Origin: Azorinus chamasolen
Lineage: Eukaryota; Mollusca; Bivalvia; Cardiida; Solecurtidae
NCBI GenBank assembly: GCA_963576725.1
Contig: OY755243.1
Location: forward strand, 78,246,417 to 78,310,416
Direction: 5' to 3'
DNA: 64,000 nucleotides
This document shows, in pieces, positions 44,670 through 55,895 of this stretch. Position 1 is the first letter of the stretch. The number at the start of each line of letters is the position of its first letter. Under the pieces are notes generated by a model. The model had not been told where the DNA came from. It worked only from the letters and a program-made list of their open reading frames with translations, and ran no database searches. Made by a program: the position numbers and the translations under genes.

Positions 44670-45265
44670 ATGTATACTCATTTGGGCCCTGCATTGAAAA
44701 TGCAGGATTCCTATAGGAATCACATTTTCTGTCCGTCTGTCTGTCCGTCCGTTCGTTCGGCCGTCCGTTCGTAAACAGTTGATGTGACTCGATAACTCAA
44801 AACAATACTTCACATATTGGTTTCATATTGAGGACATGTGCTTAGTACCATCAGAGGAAGATGCCTATAGTTTTAGGGTTGAATCAGATCACTATGTCTA
44901 GAGTTATCTGCCCTTGATTCATAAAAAATACCATCAAAATTTGTCAACACTTTTGGTGTGAAGCGATTAATCAAATAGTACTTCACATATTGGTTTCATA
45001 TTATGAGCAAATGCTAAGTATCACCAGAGGAACATATGTCTAGCGTTATCTGCCCTTGATTCATCAAAAATGTCAATCGTTTGTCAACACTTGATCTGAT
45101 GTGAAACCTCAAAACAGTACTTCACATATTTGGTTCATATTAAAGGCATATGCTTAATATTAGGAGAGAAAGACAGTACAGGTTTTGGGTTGAATGAGAT
45201 CACCATGTCCGGAGTTCTCTGCCCTTGATTTATCAAAAATGCCATATTCGACAAAAGTTCGTCTG
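44670..45265. repeat. pearl-like repeat
   Basis: Palindromic start CCTGCATTGAAAATGCAGG, GTCCGTCTGTCTGTCCGTCC tract, then ~3 units around CTTCACATATTGGTTTCATA and TTATCTGCCCTTGATTCAT. Confidence 0.7.
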
Positions 45266-45330
45266 CATGGCCCTCTCTGACCAAGTCAGTTATCTAGTTA
45301 AGATCATATCTGCAACATAAAACAATTTCA

Positions 45331-45530
45331 ATTGAGAGAAGTGTGAGGTTAGGACGTCCGTAAACCGGTTTAAACCCCCAGTGGTGTTTTTGCTGCTGAC
45401 CGTGCCAAGGCGGTACTCTCTTTGTCACCCTTCCTTTTGTTTGCCTTGCGTCTTTGTGTTTGTGGTTTGTTCATGTTGTGGAACGTTTGTCCCAGGTTCT
45501 TGTGTCTCTTTTTGTGTTTTCTGTGTTCAT

Positions 45531-45566
<36 letters not shown>

Positions 45567-45673
45567 TTGGGTGTGTGGTTGTGTGCGTGTGTGTCATGCT
45601 GTCTATCGGTGTTTTGGTGGTGGTTGCGTCTTGCATGTGGCTTTGCCTGCTTGACTTTACTACTTTTCCATTT
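45331..45673 (+). mobile_element. 5'-truncated Naiad pseudo-LTR with 14-bp target-site duplication
   Basis: Matches 37,996-38,319. It is flanked by ATAAAACAATTTCA at 45317-45330 and 45674-45687, a perfect 14-bp duplication. Its (GT)n tract (~45534-45562) is longer than in the other copies. It is an independent integration by the same machinery. Confidence 0.9.
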
Positions 45674-45758
45674 ATAAAACAATTTCATAACATATTTATC
45701 ATTGCTGATACTGTAAGTGTACATGTTATATCTAATGTGCTCAGAAACTAATATTCTA

Positions 45759-46076
45759 TTAATGCACTTTGTTTGGTAATCTGTCAAATAATTCTAGGGC
45801 AGTTATCTCAGAAGTTCTGATGCTAGTAGATTCTTCTGAATAATAATTTTCCAAAAAGGTCGCACCGACGGCCATTAAAAAAGTGCTAGCCGTAAGAGTT
45901 ATACTATTGTTTGAGAGGCCACACGCAGAGAATGTACCGGTAGGTTGTTCTGTGAAAAAAGGGCGCAGATAAAAGGAAGAATATGTAGAGCTATTCTTCC
46001 AGGAAGCAGCCCTTAGGATCCCATCCAACGGGGCGTGATTGAAATATGCACAGGAAGTGGAAATTATATTCATGAA
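45759..46076 (-). pseudogene. C-terminal fragment of a tyrosine recombinase (DIRS/Crypton type)
   Basis: Minus-strand open stretch with ISTSCAYFNHAPLDGILRAA, then SWKNSSTYSSFYLRPFF. The pattern (STSxA...PLxxILxAAxW...STxxxFYxRP) is that of the end of the tyrosine recombinases in DIRS/Ngaro-like retroelements and Cryptons, with FY as the likely catalytic Tyr. The upstream part with the catalytic Arg and His is missing, so it is a relic. The family assignment is by pattern only. Confidence 0.5.
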
Positions 46077-46099
46077 TAGGCAAATCAGCAAGATAGCAG

Positions 46100-46955
46100 T
46101 TTGTTCTCAAACTGGGACAATTTTGTGCGTATTGAACGTTGTTGTAATTATCATGTGTAAGTTTATTTTGTCATTCATCTTAAAACCGCTTAATGACAAA
46201 ATAGCGTTTTTTACATTTTGTGGGGTCATTTTACCCCCATCCACTTTCTTTTCTATACTGACTCAATATTGTGTACCTATGGAACAGAAAATGAATAAAT
46301 AAATGACCTGACAACATTTATGTGCCATTTGAAACCTTTTAATATGAAACATTAATAAACATAACATACTTGTTTGCTAAATAATGTCATATTTTTACAA
46401 TTTAAGCAGTTTATTTCAGATTCGCATTAATATTCATGAATATGCAAATGAGCAAATTCTGAATAAAAGACGCCTGACATATGATAAATATATTGATATT
46501 ATTTTAAAACTATTTTGGATGTTTTATAAACAAAATAAATTTTAACTATTATCGGCCATAGGGCTGTGTTTCCTTAAGAATATAACCCAACAGTTTTGCA
46601 AAAGAAATTTACACCCCTTGCTAATTCCGATGTTCGGCTTCCCACCAAAACTTGTGCACATACTTTTAATAAAATTTTATTTATCATTGAGACTATACCA
46701 ATACACATAGCACACTTTTAACAGGAACTGATCTGGTATTGAATTAATTTATATTTAAGAGGTTTGTCTTAAATGAATTAACATATCCTAAGTCTCAGGT
46801 GTTGTAGTTATAAACAACACAGAACTTTATCTATAACGGTTACATCATTGTGGTATTGTCAACATGAGCAGCATATGTACATATGCAAGTCTTATCAGTT
46901 TATGCCCAATATGCATACATTTCTAGCAACCGATACACGACCAATACTACAATAC
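46100..46955. other. no recognisable gene
   Basis: AT-rich; an ATTAATATTCATGAATATGC palindrome lies at ~46,425. Nothing else seen. The same holds for 43,116-43,614 and 44,200-44,660. Confidence 0.45.
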
Positions 46956-46959
46956 TATA

Positions 46960-47150
46960 CCTAGTTCTAAGCAGTTTAACGCAAGTACAAGAATTAGTCG
47001 TGCAGGAAACATCCCATACAGAACAAACAGCCGCCCGAACAGCAACACAAGGAAACAGCAAATGTCCATAACTATAAAAACATCAAGAGACGCACAAAGA
47101 CAAAACAAACATACAATTGGGGGAAGATGGAAGTCAAACTAACGGAAATG
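46960..47150 (-). mobile_element. Naiad pseudo-LTR fragment (second subfamily)
   Basis: Resembles 48,890-49,030 (GTGCAGGAAACATCCCATAC, CGAACAGCAACACAAGGAAA), on the minus strand. Its inner part is included in the 267-bp tandem duplication at 47,024-47,556. Confidence 0.7.
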
Positions 47151-47556
47151 CCCGTGCAACAGGGCACATTATTATGCTATGCTAATGAAAAGTCAAACCA
47201 TACTAAAGCCTATATACTTACGTCATGAGCTTCTACATCTTCGTCGCGTCCGCCATTTTAAGTTTAACATTTCCCACTCCGCCCAAGAAACAAACAGCCG
47301 CCCGAACAGCAACACAAGGAAACAGCAAATGTTCATAACTATAAAAACATCAAGAGACGCACAAAGACAAAACAAACATACAATTGGGGGAAGATGGAAG
47401 TCAAACTAACGGAAATGCCCGTGCAACATGGCACATTATTATGCTATGCTAATGAAAAGTCAAACCATACTAAAGCCTATATACTTACGTCATGAGCTTC
47501 TACATCTTCGTCGCGTCCGCCATTTTAAGTTTAACATTTCCCACTCCGCCCAAGAA
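47024..47556. repeat. tandem duplication, 267-bp period
   Basis: Two direct units (47024-47290 and 47291-47556) joined within CAAACAGCCGCCCG. Each holds a pseudo-LTR fragment, AACGGAAATGCCCGTGCAAC and CTTCGTCGCGTCCGCCATTT. Only a few mismatches are visible. Confidence 0.85.
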
Positions 47557-47639
47557 CTAACAGAATAGACCCAAGACATAATATAATATACAGAAGACGG
47601 AATACATAGACAAATGTCCATAATGGGCTTCGTATCCAT

Positions 47640-48570
47640 CCTATGTTGATGCCACTAATTTAAGTAATGTGACAGCAAGGCAACGTCCATCTTTGAAATT
47701 AAGAATGAGTAGAGCTAAGATTTGCCACGGAAACAATATCTGTAACTGAATGAAATATATCAGCTTATATTTTAACTGTTGAATATCTTAAAACGATAAC
47801 CACTTAGAATTTAGTGAACGAGATCGATATATCAGAAAAAGTATTTTTGTTCATTTTGTGCTTCATACAATTTCAATAATGGACCATTCTTTGTATCACA
47901 AAGAATATTACTTAATGCTAAAAATATACATTACTGAGCATCCTTTTGTGCCAAACGCATTTGTAATTATTTTAGGTATATTCCAGTTGTCTACCATCAT
48001 GCGAACGGAGCATCAAATTATTTTGATTCTGATGAGATGCTGAGCTAACTTTAATCCAAACTACATGCAAAGGGAAAAACATTTGCATGTATCGTGCTTA
48101 TTGGTTAATAGGCGTTATCCCATTCCCTAATAGACTATTTTTAGACCGAACCTCTTTGAAAAAAACTACTGATAAGGGGCATTTATTGGAACAATGAAAA
48201 CACATCAGATTGTGTAGTTAGAAACATTTGTGATATTTATCAAAATGTCCAAATATAATTCAAAATGAATTTACAGAGTCGCCAAAAATCTACTGAAAAT
48301 TAGTATAAATTTACAAAAATAAAAAGGGTTAATTTATGTAGTTTTAAAATATTTGTGATATTTATCACAAAGAGTTTCAAAAGGTGAATCAGATGCACAC
48401 AAGGACATCAATATGAGTGATATGGTTATGACATTTCACAGATCATCTGTCGTGTTGTAGTACTTTAGATCGAAGAGGATGCCCAGGTCTTTACGGTATG
48501 TAAAGTTGGGCACGCACAAGCCTATTGACTTCGTATGATTCCCAATATGATACTATAGGCATTACATACA
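47640..48570. repeat. segmental duplication block, partner 26,600-28,030
   Basis: See the partner. It contains decayed CATTCCCTAATAG-type MITE arms (48,120-48,400). Confidence 0.8.
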
Positions 48571-48872
48571 CATAGATTAACAAGCTTTGAAATCTCCCAC
48601 TATTTCACAAAAGAGGCGTGTAAAGTATTACGATTCATTTTGAGTGTTAATACTGTAAAGTGTATTATATAGGAAAACCAATTGCCTGACGGTATATAGC
48701 ATTCCCATAACGTACAAATATGTTATCCAAAAGAAAGGTAAGAGATTTGCAAACTTCTGAGCACGTCCAATTAGTGTAATAGTTCATTTGCTCGTCAGTA
48801 AAGAAAGCTTTTTCAGCATTACATGCCAGGAATGATGTTTATTCCCGGGCAAATACTTTCTAGATTAAATTA

Positions 48873-50515
48873 GTAAAAGTACAAAAATGAGTCATGCAGG
48901 AAACACCACATACAGAACAAACACTCGCCCGAACAGCAACACAAGGAAACAGCAAATGTACATAAGTAGAAAAAACAACAAGAGACGCACAAAGACAAAA
49001 CAAACATACAATAGGAGGAATATGGAAGTACCGCCTTGGAACGGTCAGTGACAAAAGTCACCGGAGGGTTAAACTGGTTTATGGGCGCCCAACCTCACAC
49101 TTATTCCATCCCCATCCTAAAAGACAAACAGTGTAAATAAACGTATCCCCTCTCCGACTAATCCTTAATTAAAATATGAGGAAGGGTTGTGTACAGAGTA
49201 GAGTAATCGTACGTGCTTACAGTGGATGCAAGATACCTTTTGTTCTTTAGTTTGTTTAAGACTTCTGAAGAGTTCTTAATAGACCAGAAGATATTTATTC
49301 CAATATTTTCATAAGTCTTACCACAGTATAATTTTACATGTTCCTTTACCTTCGTTAAACAAGAAGTCAAAAGTATAGACAATTTAGTAGTTGTACATGA
49401 ACTAGAATTTGCAATGAAACGCGCTTTATATGGTTTTTATGTAGTTTTTTGTAACCAATACATTGTAGGAAGTTTATGTTGTGTAATTTTAATATCGGTT
49501 CCAAGTTGTTCACACTTTTTGACATGGTCTGAAACGATGGTCTTTTCGTCGGTAGTAACTGAAATGTATGACTTGGTATTAATAATTTCCTGCTTCAAGA
49601 CATCGATATAATGTAATCGTCAAATAATAATCACATTATTCGATGCCTTATCAGCAGGAACAAAAACGTATTTTGAATGGAAATCCTGTAAACCATTTTT
49701 AAGATGTCTAAACTAAATTCTAGGTTTAGGTGGAAGAAGGTGTTTCTTAGAGCTATAAAAGGAAATGTGTTTGTCAATTATATAAAAATTTAGTTTTTTC
49801 TAACTAGAAAGAGCATTAGACTCAACATGTTCTCTTCGACACCACTTAATACTAACATTTTGTAAATCCTCCGCAATCTGAACTCCACAAGAGTTAAAAT
49901 CTATCAAGGATGGTATTCTATATTTGGGACTTTTATTCAAAAGAGATCGTAGACGTTTATCTTTAATTATCTCAAATTTACCAGTAATCACATGACCAGC
50001 TGGAGAATAGTAAAATTTTGAGGTGGCGCAATCTCAATTATCAGGAATATTACCATTAATATTAAGGTCGGCCACAATTTTATTATAGTTGAAAGTTGTA
50101 TTTCTAATGGGTATGTTATATTTGTACCAGATGATGGGTGGTTCTGTATTTTTAAAGTATTTAGGAATAGTGTTAATTACATTTTTGTCTCTGAAAATAC
50201 TTTGGAGGTCAATAAAATCAATACCTTTATTAATAAAAGGAATTTTCAAGAAGAATATTTGATGTTCAGATAATTTGTCAATGTGTGGTCTGAGAACATG
50301 TAGGGTAAAGCTTTGTATCAAACTAGCCGTTCCTATGAGAGGATCTGATATAAAAATAATTTATCGGCTTGCTCGTCAATTTCTTGTAATGAAGATATAG
50401 ATAAGGAGGAAAGTCTAGAAAGCATGACATGTTTACCAGAAGTTTGACGTAAAGTATGTAGATCAAGAATAGTCATTTTCAAACGAGATTTTCGTTAATA
50501 TTACTATTTTTGCGA
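48873..50515 (-). mobile_element. second Naiad PLE copy, diverged, RT core deleted
   Basis: Minus-strand fragment. 50,034-50,321 aligns with the linker before the CxC motif (LRPHIDK, FIDLQSIFRDKNV), 49,800-49,991 with the segment after it (VITGKFEIIKDKRLR), and 49,158-49,382 with RT fingers to motif A (YDYSTLYTTLPH). It then jumps straight into a pseudo-LTR-like tail (48,873-49,150). In-frame TGA follows IPDN (near 50,034-50,036) and VIII (near 49,620), the same two positions as in the element at 37,900. A further frameshift lies near 50,330. Confidence 0.85.
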
Positions 50516-51107
50516 ATGCAATTAAAACCAAAATAAGTCACAATTAAACCTTTCATATTGAACGGACCCCATTGTTAAACTGTAATGGACCATTGTAGTT
50601 TGGATATTCAGCATTCAAAGGGTTAACATTGGAACATTGACAGAATGCTGATGTCATACAGTATTTAAAAGCTTATTTGAGAGAACATTAAGAAGTACCG
50701 GAACACTGACCACACGTGTAAAGGATATAAATGTCACCCTGTCCAATACTACTGACACTTCTAATGTGTTACGCCCTGTGGTAGAGAACATTTGAAACGC
50801 AATGCAGAATACACATTCAGCGATTGTCATGTCAGACCCAATGTTCAGTTTTCACTGAAACTGAAAATCGTAGACAAAATGCCATTTAGATTTGAAATGC
50901 TGTGGTGGGTTTGATATTATACATACGGAAATAAATATTAAAATTCACACGAGAAGCTGATTTGCTAAAGTTGAATTGTTCTTCTATTAACTCATTTCCT
51001 CCTAGAATATTTTTGACTCAACCTCTTTGATTTAATCTATCGAAAAGGAACATTAAGAATAGAAAAGGAGATTTAGAATTGTATAATTATGAAACCATTG
51101 TAATTAA

Positions 51108-53435
51108 ATATCTAAATACAGTGGAGAACTGTGTAAAACAGCATATTCCAACTAAGACTGTTGTCATCCGACCTAATGACAAGCCATTCATGAACAATAC
51201 CATTCGTTTAAAAATGAGACAGCGTAATCGTATGCATCGTAAGGCTAAAAGCTCTAACAACCCTGTAAACTGGGCAAACTTTCGCAAATTAAGAAACGAA
51301 GTGATTGAACTTGTTCGTAATTCTAAGGAGTCATATAAAACAAAATTATGTTCACAATTAGCCGATAAAACAATCCCACCTGGAAAATGGTGGCGAATAG
51401 CAAAATCATTAAATCAATTAAATAAAAAAGAAAAAAATACTCCACCACTCAAATTTGAAGGTCAATTTCTCGTCCATCCTGTAGATAAGGCCGGAGCTTT
51501 AAACAGTTATTTTTGTTCAGTCTCAAAAGTGCAAAACGAACCTTTGATTCCCACATTCAACCAGCGAACCAATGCAAACATATGTAATATAAATATAACC
51601 GAAAGAGAAGTTCTTGATCAATTATTAAATTTAAATGCATCCAAACCTTCAGGTCCTGATAACATCAGCCCCAGAATCCTTAAACATATAGCACCGTCCA
51701 TCTCTAGTCCACTAGCAAAGTTATTCAACACGTCACTTACCAAAAACCAATTACCATATATATGGAAACGTTCTCATGTTATCCCAATGTATAAGGGAAA
51801 GGGTGAACCGGACTTACCAAATAATTATAGACCAATATCTCTCACTAGTGTTGTATGTAAAATTATGGAAAAGGTAATCTTTAAACATCTTTTTAATTTT
51901 ATAAAAGATAATGGCCTCTTATGTACACAACAATCTGGATTTACCCCTAATGACTCTACTGTTAATCAATTAATTGACATATATAATACCATACAAAGTA
52001 ATCTAGATAAAGGAAACGATGTAAGGTTCATATTTTGTGATATTGCGAAAGCCTTCGATAAAGTATGGCATAAAGGTCTTATCTTAAAGCTAAAAAACTA
52101 TGGCATTAAGGGAAATATACTAAGATGGATTGAACATTATCTCTGTGGGAGGAAACAAAAGGTTGTTATTGACGGATTTTCTTCAGGCTTATGCTCTGTA
52201 GAGGCTGGAGTTCCTCAGGGATCTGTGTTAGGGCCCTTTTTATTTTTAATCTATATAAATGACATAATTGATTCACTTGATAATGATGTCAGACTCTTTG
52301 CTGATGACACGTCCCTATTTGTTATCGTTGAAAGCGGTAGAGAAACCGAATGTGCCCAGTCATTGTCGAGCGATTTAACTCATATAAATGAATGGAGCAA
52401 TCGGTGGGCAGTTACCTTCAATCCGCAAAATCACTTACTTTTTCCAGGCGAAACAATAATCACCCAGCTGTGTATTTTGCACAAGAACCCGTGCTTGAAG
52501 TCACATCTCACACTCATCTCGGCCTAACACTCCAGTCAAATGCTGGATGGTCTTTACATATTGAAAACATTTATACAACAGCTTGCAACCGTTTAAATAT
52601 ATTACGTATGTTAAAATATACCGTTGACCGTAAATCGCTAATTCGAATATACTTATCATTCATTAGACCCGTCTTAGAATATGCTGATTCGGTATGGGAT
52701 AACTGTACACAATATGAATCGGACTTACTTGAACGTGTTCAAATCGAGGCAGCACGCTTAATCACGGGTCTCCGTCGCAACTCATCTCGATCTGCACTAT
52801 ACAAAGAGCTAGGCATACAAACTTTGCAGACTCGACGCAATAATCACAAACTCGTTATTATTTTCAAGATGTTAAACGGTTTATGCCCACAATTTTTGTC
52901 AGACCTTATAATACCATACTTACCGGTTGAATCTAATTATAATCTTCGATCTCTTGGACAAACACTTCGTACACCTAGATGTAGAACCACATCATATTAT
53001 AACAGTTTTCTTCCAAGCACAATAAAGGCATGGAATCAGCTCCCTCCAACAATTAAGTCATCAACTTCTGTCGAACAATTCAAAACCACCTTAGAGCGAC
53101 ATTTCAATAAAATACAACCCCCATATTACTACAGTCTTGGTGAACGGAAAGAAAATATTATTCTATGCCAACTACGAAATGAAGCAAGTAATCTAAACGA
53201 GCATTTATTCAACCATTTCCTTTACCAGTCAACAGCATGTCCTAATTGTTTTCACGTATGTGAAAATAATCAACACTTCTTTTTTGATTGTCCAGCCTAC
53301 ACTATCCAGAGACGAGTTATGCTAAATTCATTAACTAACATAAACGGACTAGAGGTTATATCTCTTGAATTCCTTCTACATGGAAACCCACGCTTGAGCA
53401 AAGTAGACAATGAAAACTTAAATAGCGCCGTTTAG
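51108..53435 (+). pseudogene. non-LTR reverse transcriptase, one frameshift
   Basis: RT blocks seen: KPSGPDNISPRILK, NNYRPISLTS, QSGFTPNDST, FCDIAKAFDKVWH, GVPQGSVLGPFLFLIYIND and the catalytic LFADDTS. The frame breaks near 52,430 at a CAAAATC run (one A lost), then continues to TAG 53433. The downstream part has the SFIRPVLEYADSVWDN thumb region and a C-terminal Cys/His motif CPNCFHVCENNQHFFFDC. The order fits jockey/CR1/L2-type elements without RNase H. A few in-frame codons before 51,108 belong to the host MITE, not the element. Confidence 0.9.
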
Positions 53436-53662
53436 TGTTACATCAATGCGACTAAGAGGTTTGAGTGACAATGTTAGCTGCTTCCTTCTTTCTTCTTCTC
53501 ACTTTCTTCTTTGTTGTTTCTCTTCTGTCCATTCCTACATAAAATGTATATTGACTTAATAGAAACTACAGTCGTTCTTGTATTAAGTGGAAAGTAGACT
53601 TTTAAATGCATGTGGCTGCTTGATGCGGGGTATGTGTTATTCGAAAGACTACTGTATAATAT
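53436..53662. other. non-LTR 3' UTR and MITE remnant left of the gypsy
   Basis: A pyrimidine-rich tract (TTCCTTCTTTCTTCTTCTC) is followed by a TA-type MITE arm (TATTAAGTGG, GTGGCTGCTTGATGCGGG) cut by the gypsy at 53663. Confidence 0.45.
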
Positions 53663-54392
53663 TGTCACAAAAATCACAACCCCTGCCAACCAGTGTTACA
53701 AAAATCCCTTACTCTAGCCTTGCTGCTTTTGCCAACAGGGTGATCTAGGTTAACGATTTTTGCTATTAATAGTTTCTAGATATTTTCACATTTATTCATC
53801 ACTTATGTATTCCATAGGGAAAAGTTATAACCAAGAATTCGTTCTTCTACTACGTTTAATTCTCATTCATTCAATCACAAAACACACATCATCAAGTCCT
53901 AAATAAACTGGTACTTTAAACTCCAAGAATTGTAGTAAATTCAATAGTTCCAAACTCTAAATGGCATGAATAAAATGTTATGTCCAAAATGCAATGTATG
54001 GTACTGGAACTGGTGCTGGTACTTTCAACAGGATATACTGGAGCTGATCCAAACTCAATTCTCAAACCCTCTCTCTCTCCTCCTGTTTGTAGATCGCTCA
54101 TTATATACCCAAGCACTGAGTTACGTACCTGAAACTTCAGGTACCAATGACATTAATTATCTAACCTGGTACTGCGGGTTACTTTGACAAAGATGATAAG
54201 ACTGGCCAATGGATGCTCCAAGAAGACATATTTATCTTAATGTGATAAATCATCAAGCTAGCCTGGGATCTCAGGCCCCTTATCTACCTTTAAACGACTG
54301 GTATAGATATTTTTAGAAAGTGCAGGTACTTACCTAAAGTCTAAGGTTAACCCACAAATGACACTTGAAACAACTTTTTCAAAATTGCAACA
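53663..54392 (-). repeat. gypsy 3' LTR
   Basis: Second LTR, inserted in a MITE-like stretch (53,560-53,660) within the 3' UTR of the non-LTR element. Confidence 0.93.
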
Positions 54393-55895
54393 CTACCCCC
54401 CTGCTTGACTTGGAGCCTCCTGGCTACAAAAACAACTTTCACTCATATATTATACTTTCAAATAATATAACTATGGGATACTTGTAATTTTGAAAATGGT
54501 TCTAAAGTTCCTTTAGATATTCCTTTAAAGTTATAAAGTTCCTTTAGATATTCCTTTATGTATTAGAATTAGATAATACATTTATGATGTTGCAGGGTCC
54601 TCACTGTTTGCTAGAATGGGAGACACACTCTTAATCCAGAGATTTCTTCAAAATTTCCATAAATTTTTAAAGTGTTTTACCAAAATAAAATCATATAATT
54701 ATGATATAGGTCCAAACAGTACAAAAAAATATTTCTCCCCATTTCAGAAGCTGCAGTGAGAGCCTTGCTGCAATAAACACAATTCATGTGATAAACAACC
54801 ATGAATACGACATTTAGACTGATAAGCCTAAAGCATCCCGTGTACAAGTTCATGGACTAGTCCGGCACTGTCATCAATGTAAACATACACTGGTAATAAG
54901 TCACTCTTAATGAGAATCAGCACTTGAACCTCAGCACCTTTTCTGTCAGTAAATTGTTTGTCTTTGGAGTTAATTAACCATATGTTAACCCTTAGTAAGT
55001 AGATTCATCTTTGCAGTCTCAGAATTCTAGTTACCAGTAATTGTACTGATCAAGAAAAGAAATGTATTATTACAAATAAAATGCAAGGTTTAATCCAAGT
55101 TGAATAGGTAACACATAAGCAAATCAAGAATTATTCCAATATATCTCTCTATGAAATTACAATGTAGTTGCACTATCAACCATGTCTATGGTATTTATAT
55201 CCAAACAATGATATATCCAGGTACATGTATATGCTTGTAAAAACGTAATCCGTAAATAAGGAATAACACTGTTCACTGTTCTATTTAATGAAAAACGTAA
55301 TCCATAAATGAGGAATAACACTATTCACTGCTATGTAATCCATAATGAGGAATAACACTAATCACTGCTATGTAATCCATAAATGAAGAATAACACTAAT
55401 CACTTTACACAATAGAATTAGCAGAAAATGATCAGGAGAACAGACAAACACTCGTTTAAACCCTTACTCAATTAAAACTCAAATTTGTAAATAATTAAGT
55501 TATATATTAAAATATATGAAAAGAACTTTTAAAAATATCCTTTTAACAAATTTAAAAGGGTATTGCCATTCTGTTTCCTAGTTTGTCTTTATTCGTGATC
55601 ATTCTCTAACTAGTATTTAACACTTTAATCCAACTTTCAAATGCTTGAATTGTTGTCTCTGCTGACTGCTTAAAGAATGTCTGGCCGAAAGTGACATCTG
55701 GACAATGTTATTAAGATATCCCAGCCTCTGTAGGCTTACACCATGGTCCAGTGTTATCATACCTGAAATTTCAGGCCTTGTAATGGAATATGATGTTGTG
55801 ATTGTCTTGGTCCTTTGAAGACACAGTGACCTCCAGCAGATCCGTAACTCCATTCATAAGGTTTTTGGGAACAAACGCCATTATAATTTGTGACC
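54393..55895. other. gypsy 3' internal non-coding region
   Basis: Between pol and the 3' LTR. It contains ~30-38-bp direct repeats (55,240-55,410) built on GAATAACACTATTCACTGCT and AATCCATAAATGAG, and AT-rich DNA. No gene seen. Confidence 0.6.

Noticed and set aside
53916..54187. Two short ORFs found identically at 60,848-61,119
   Set aside because: They are inside the gypsy LTRs; the duplication is that of the LTR, and neither frame shows coding features.
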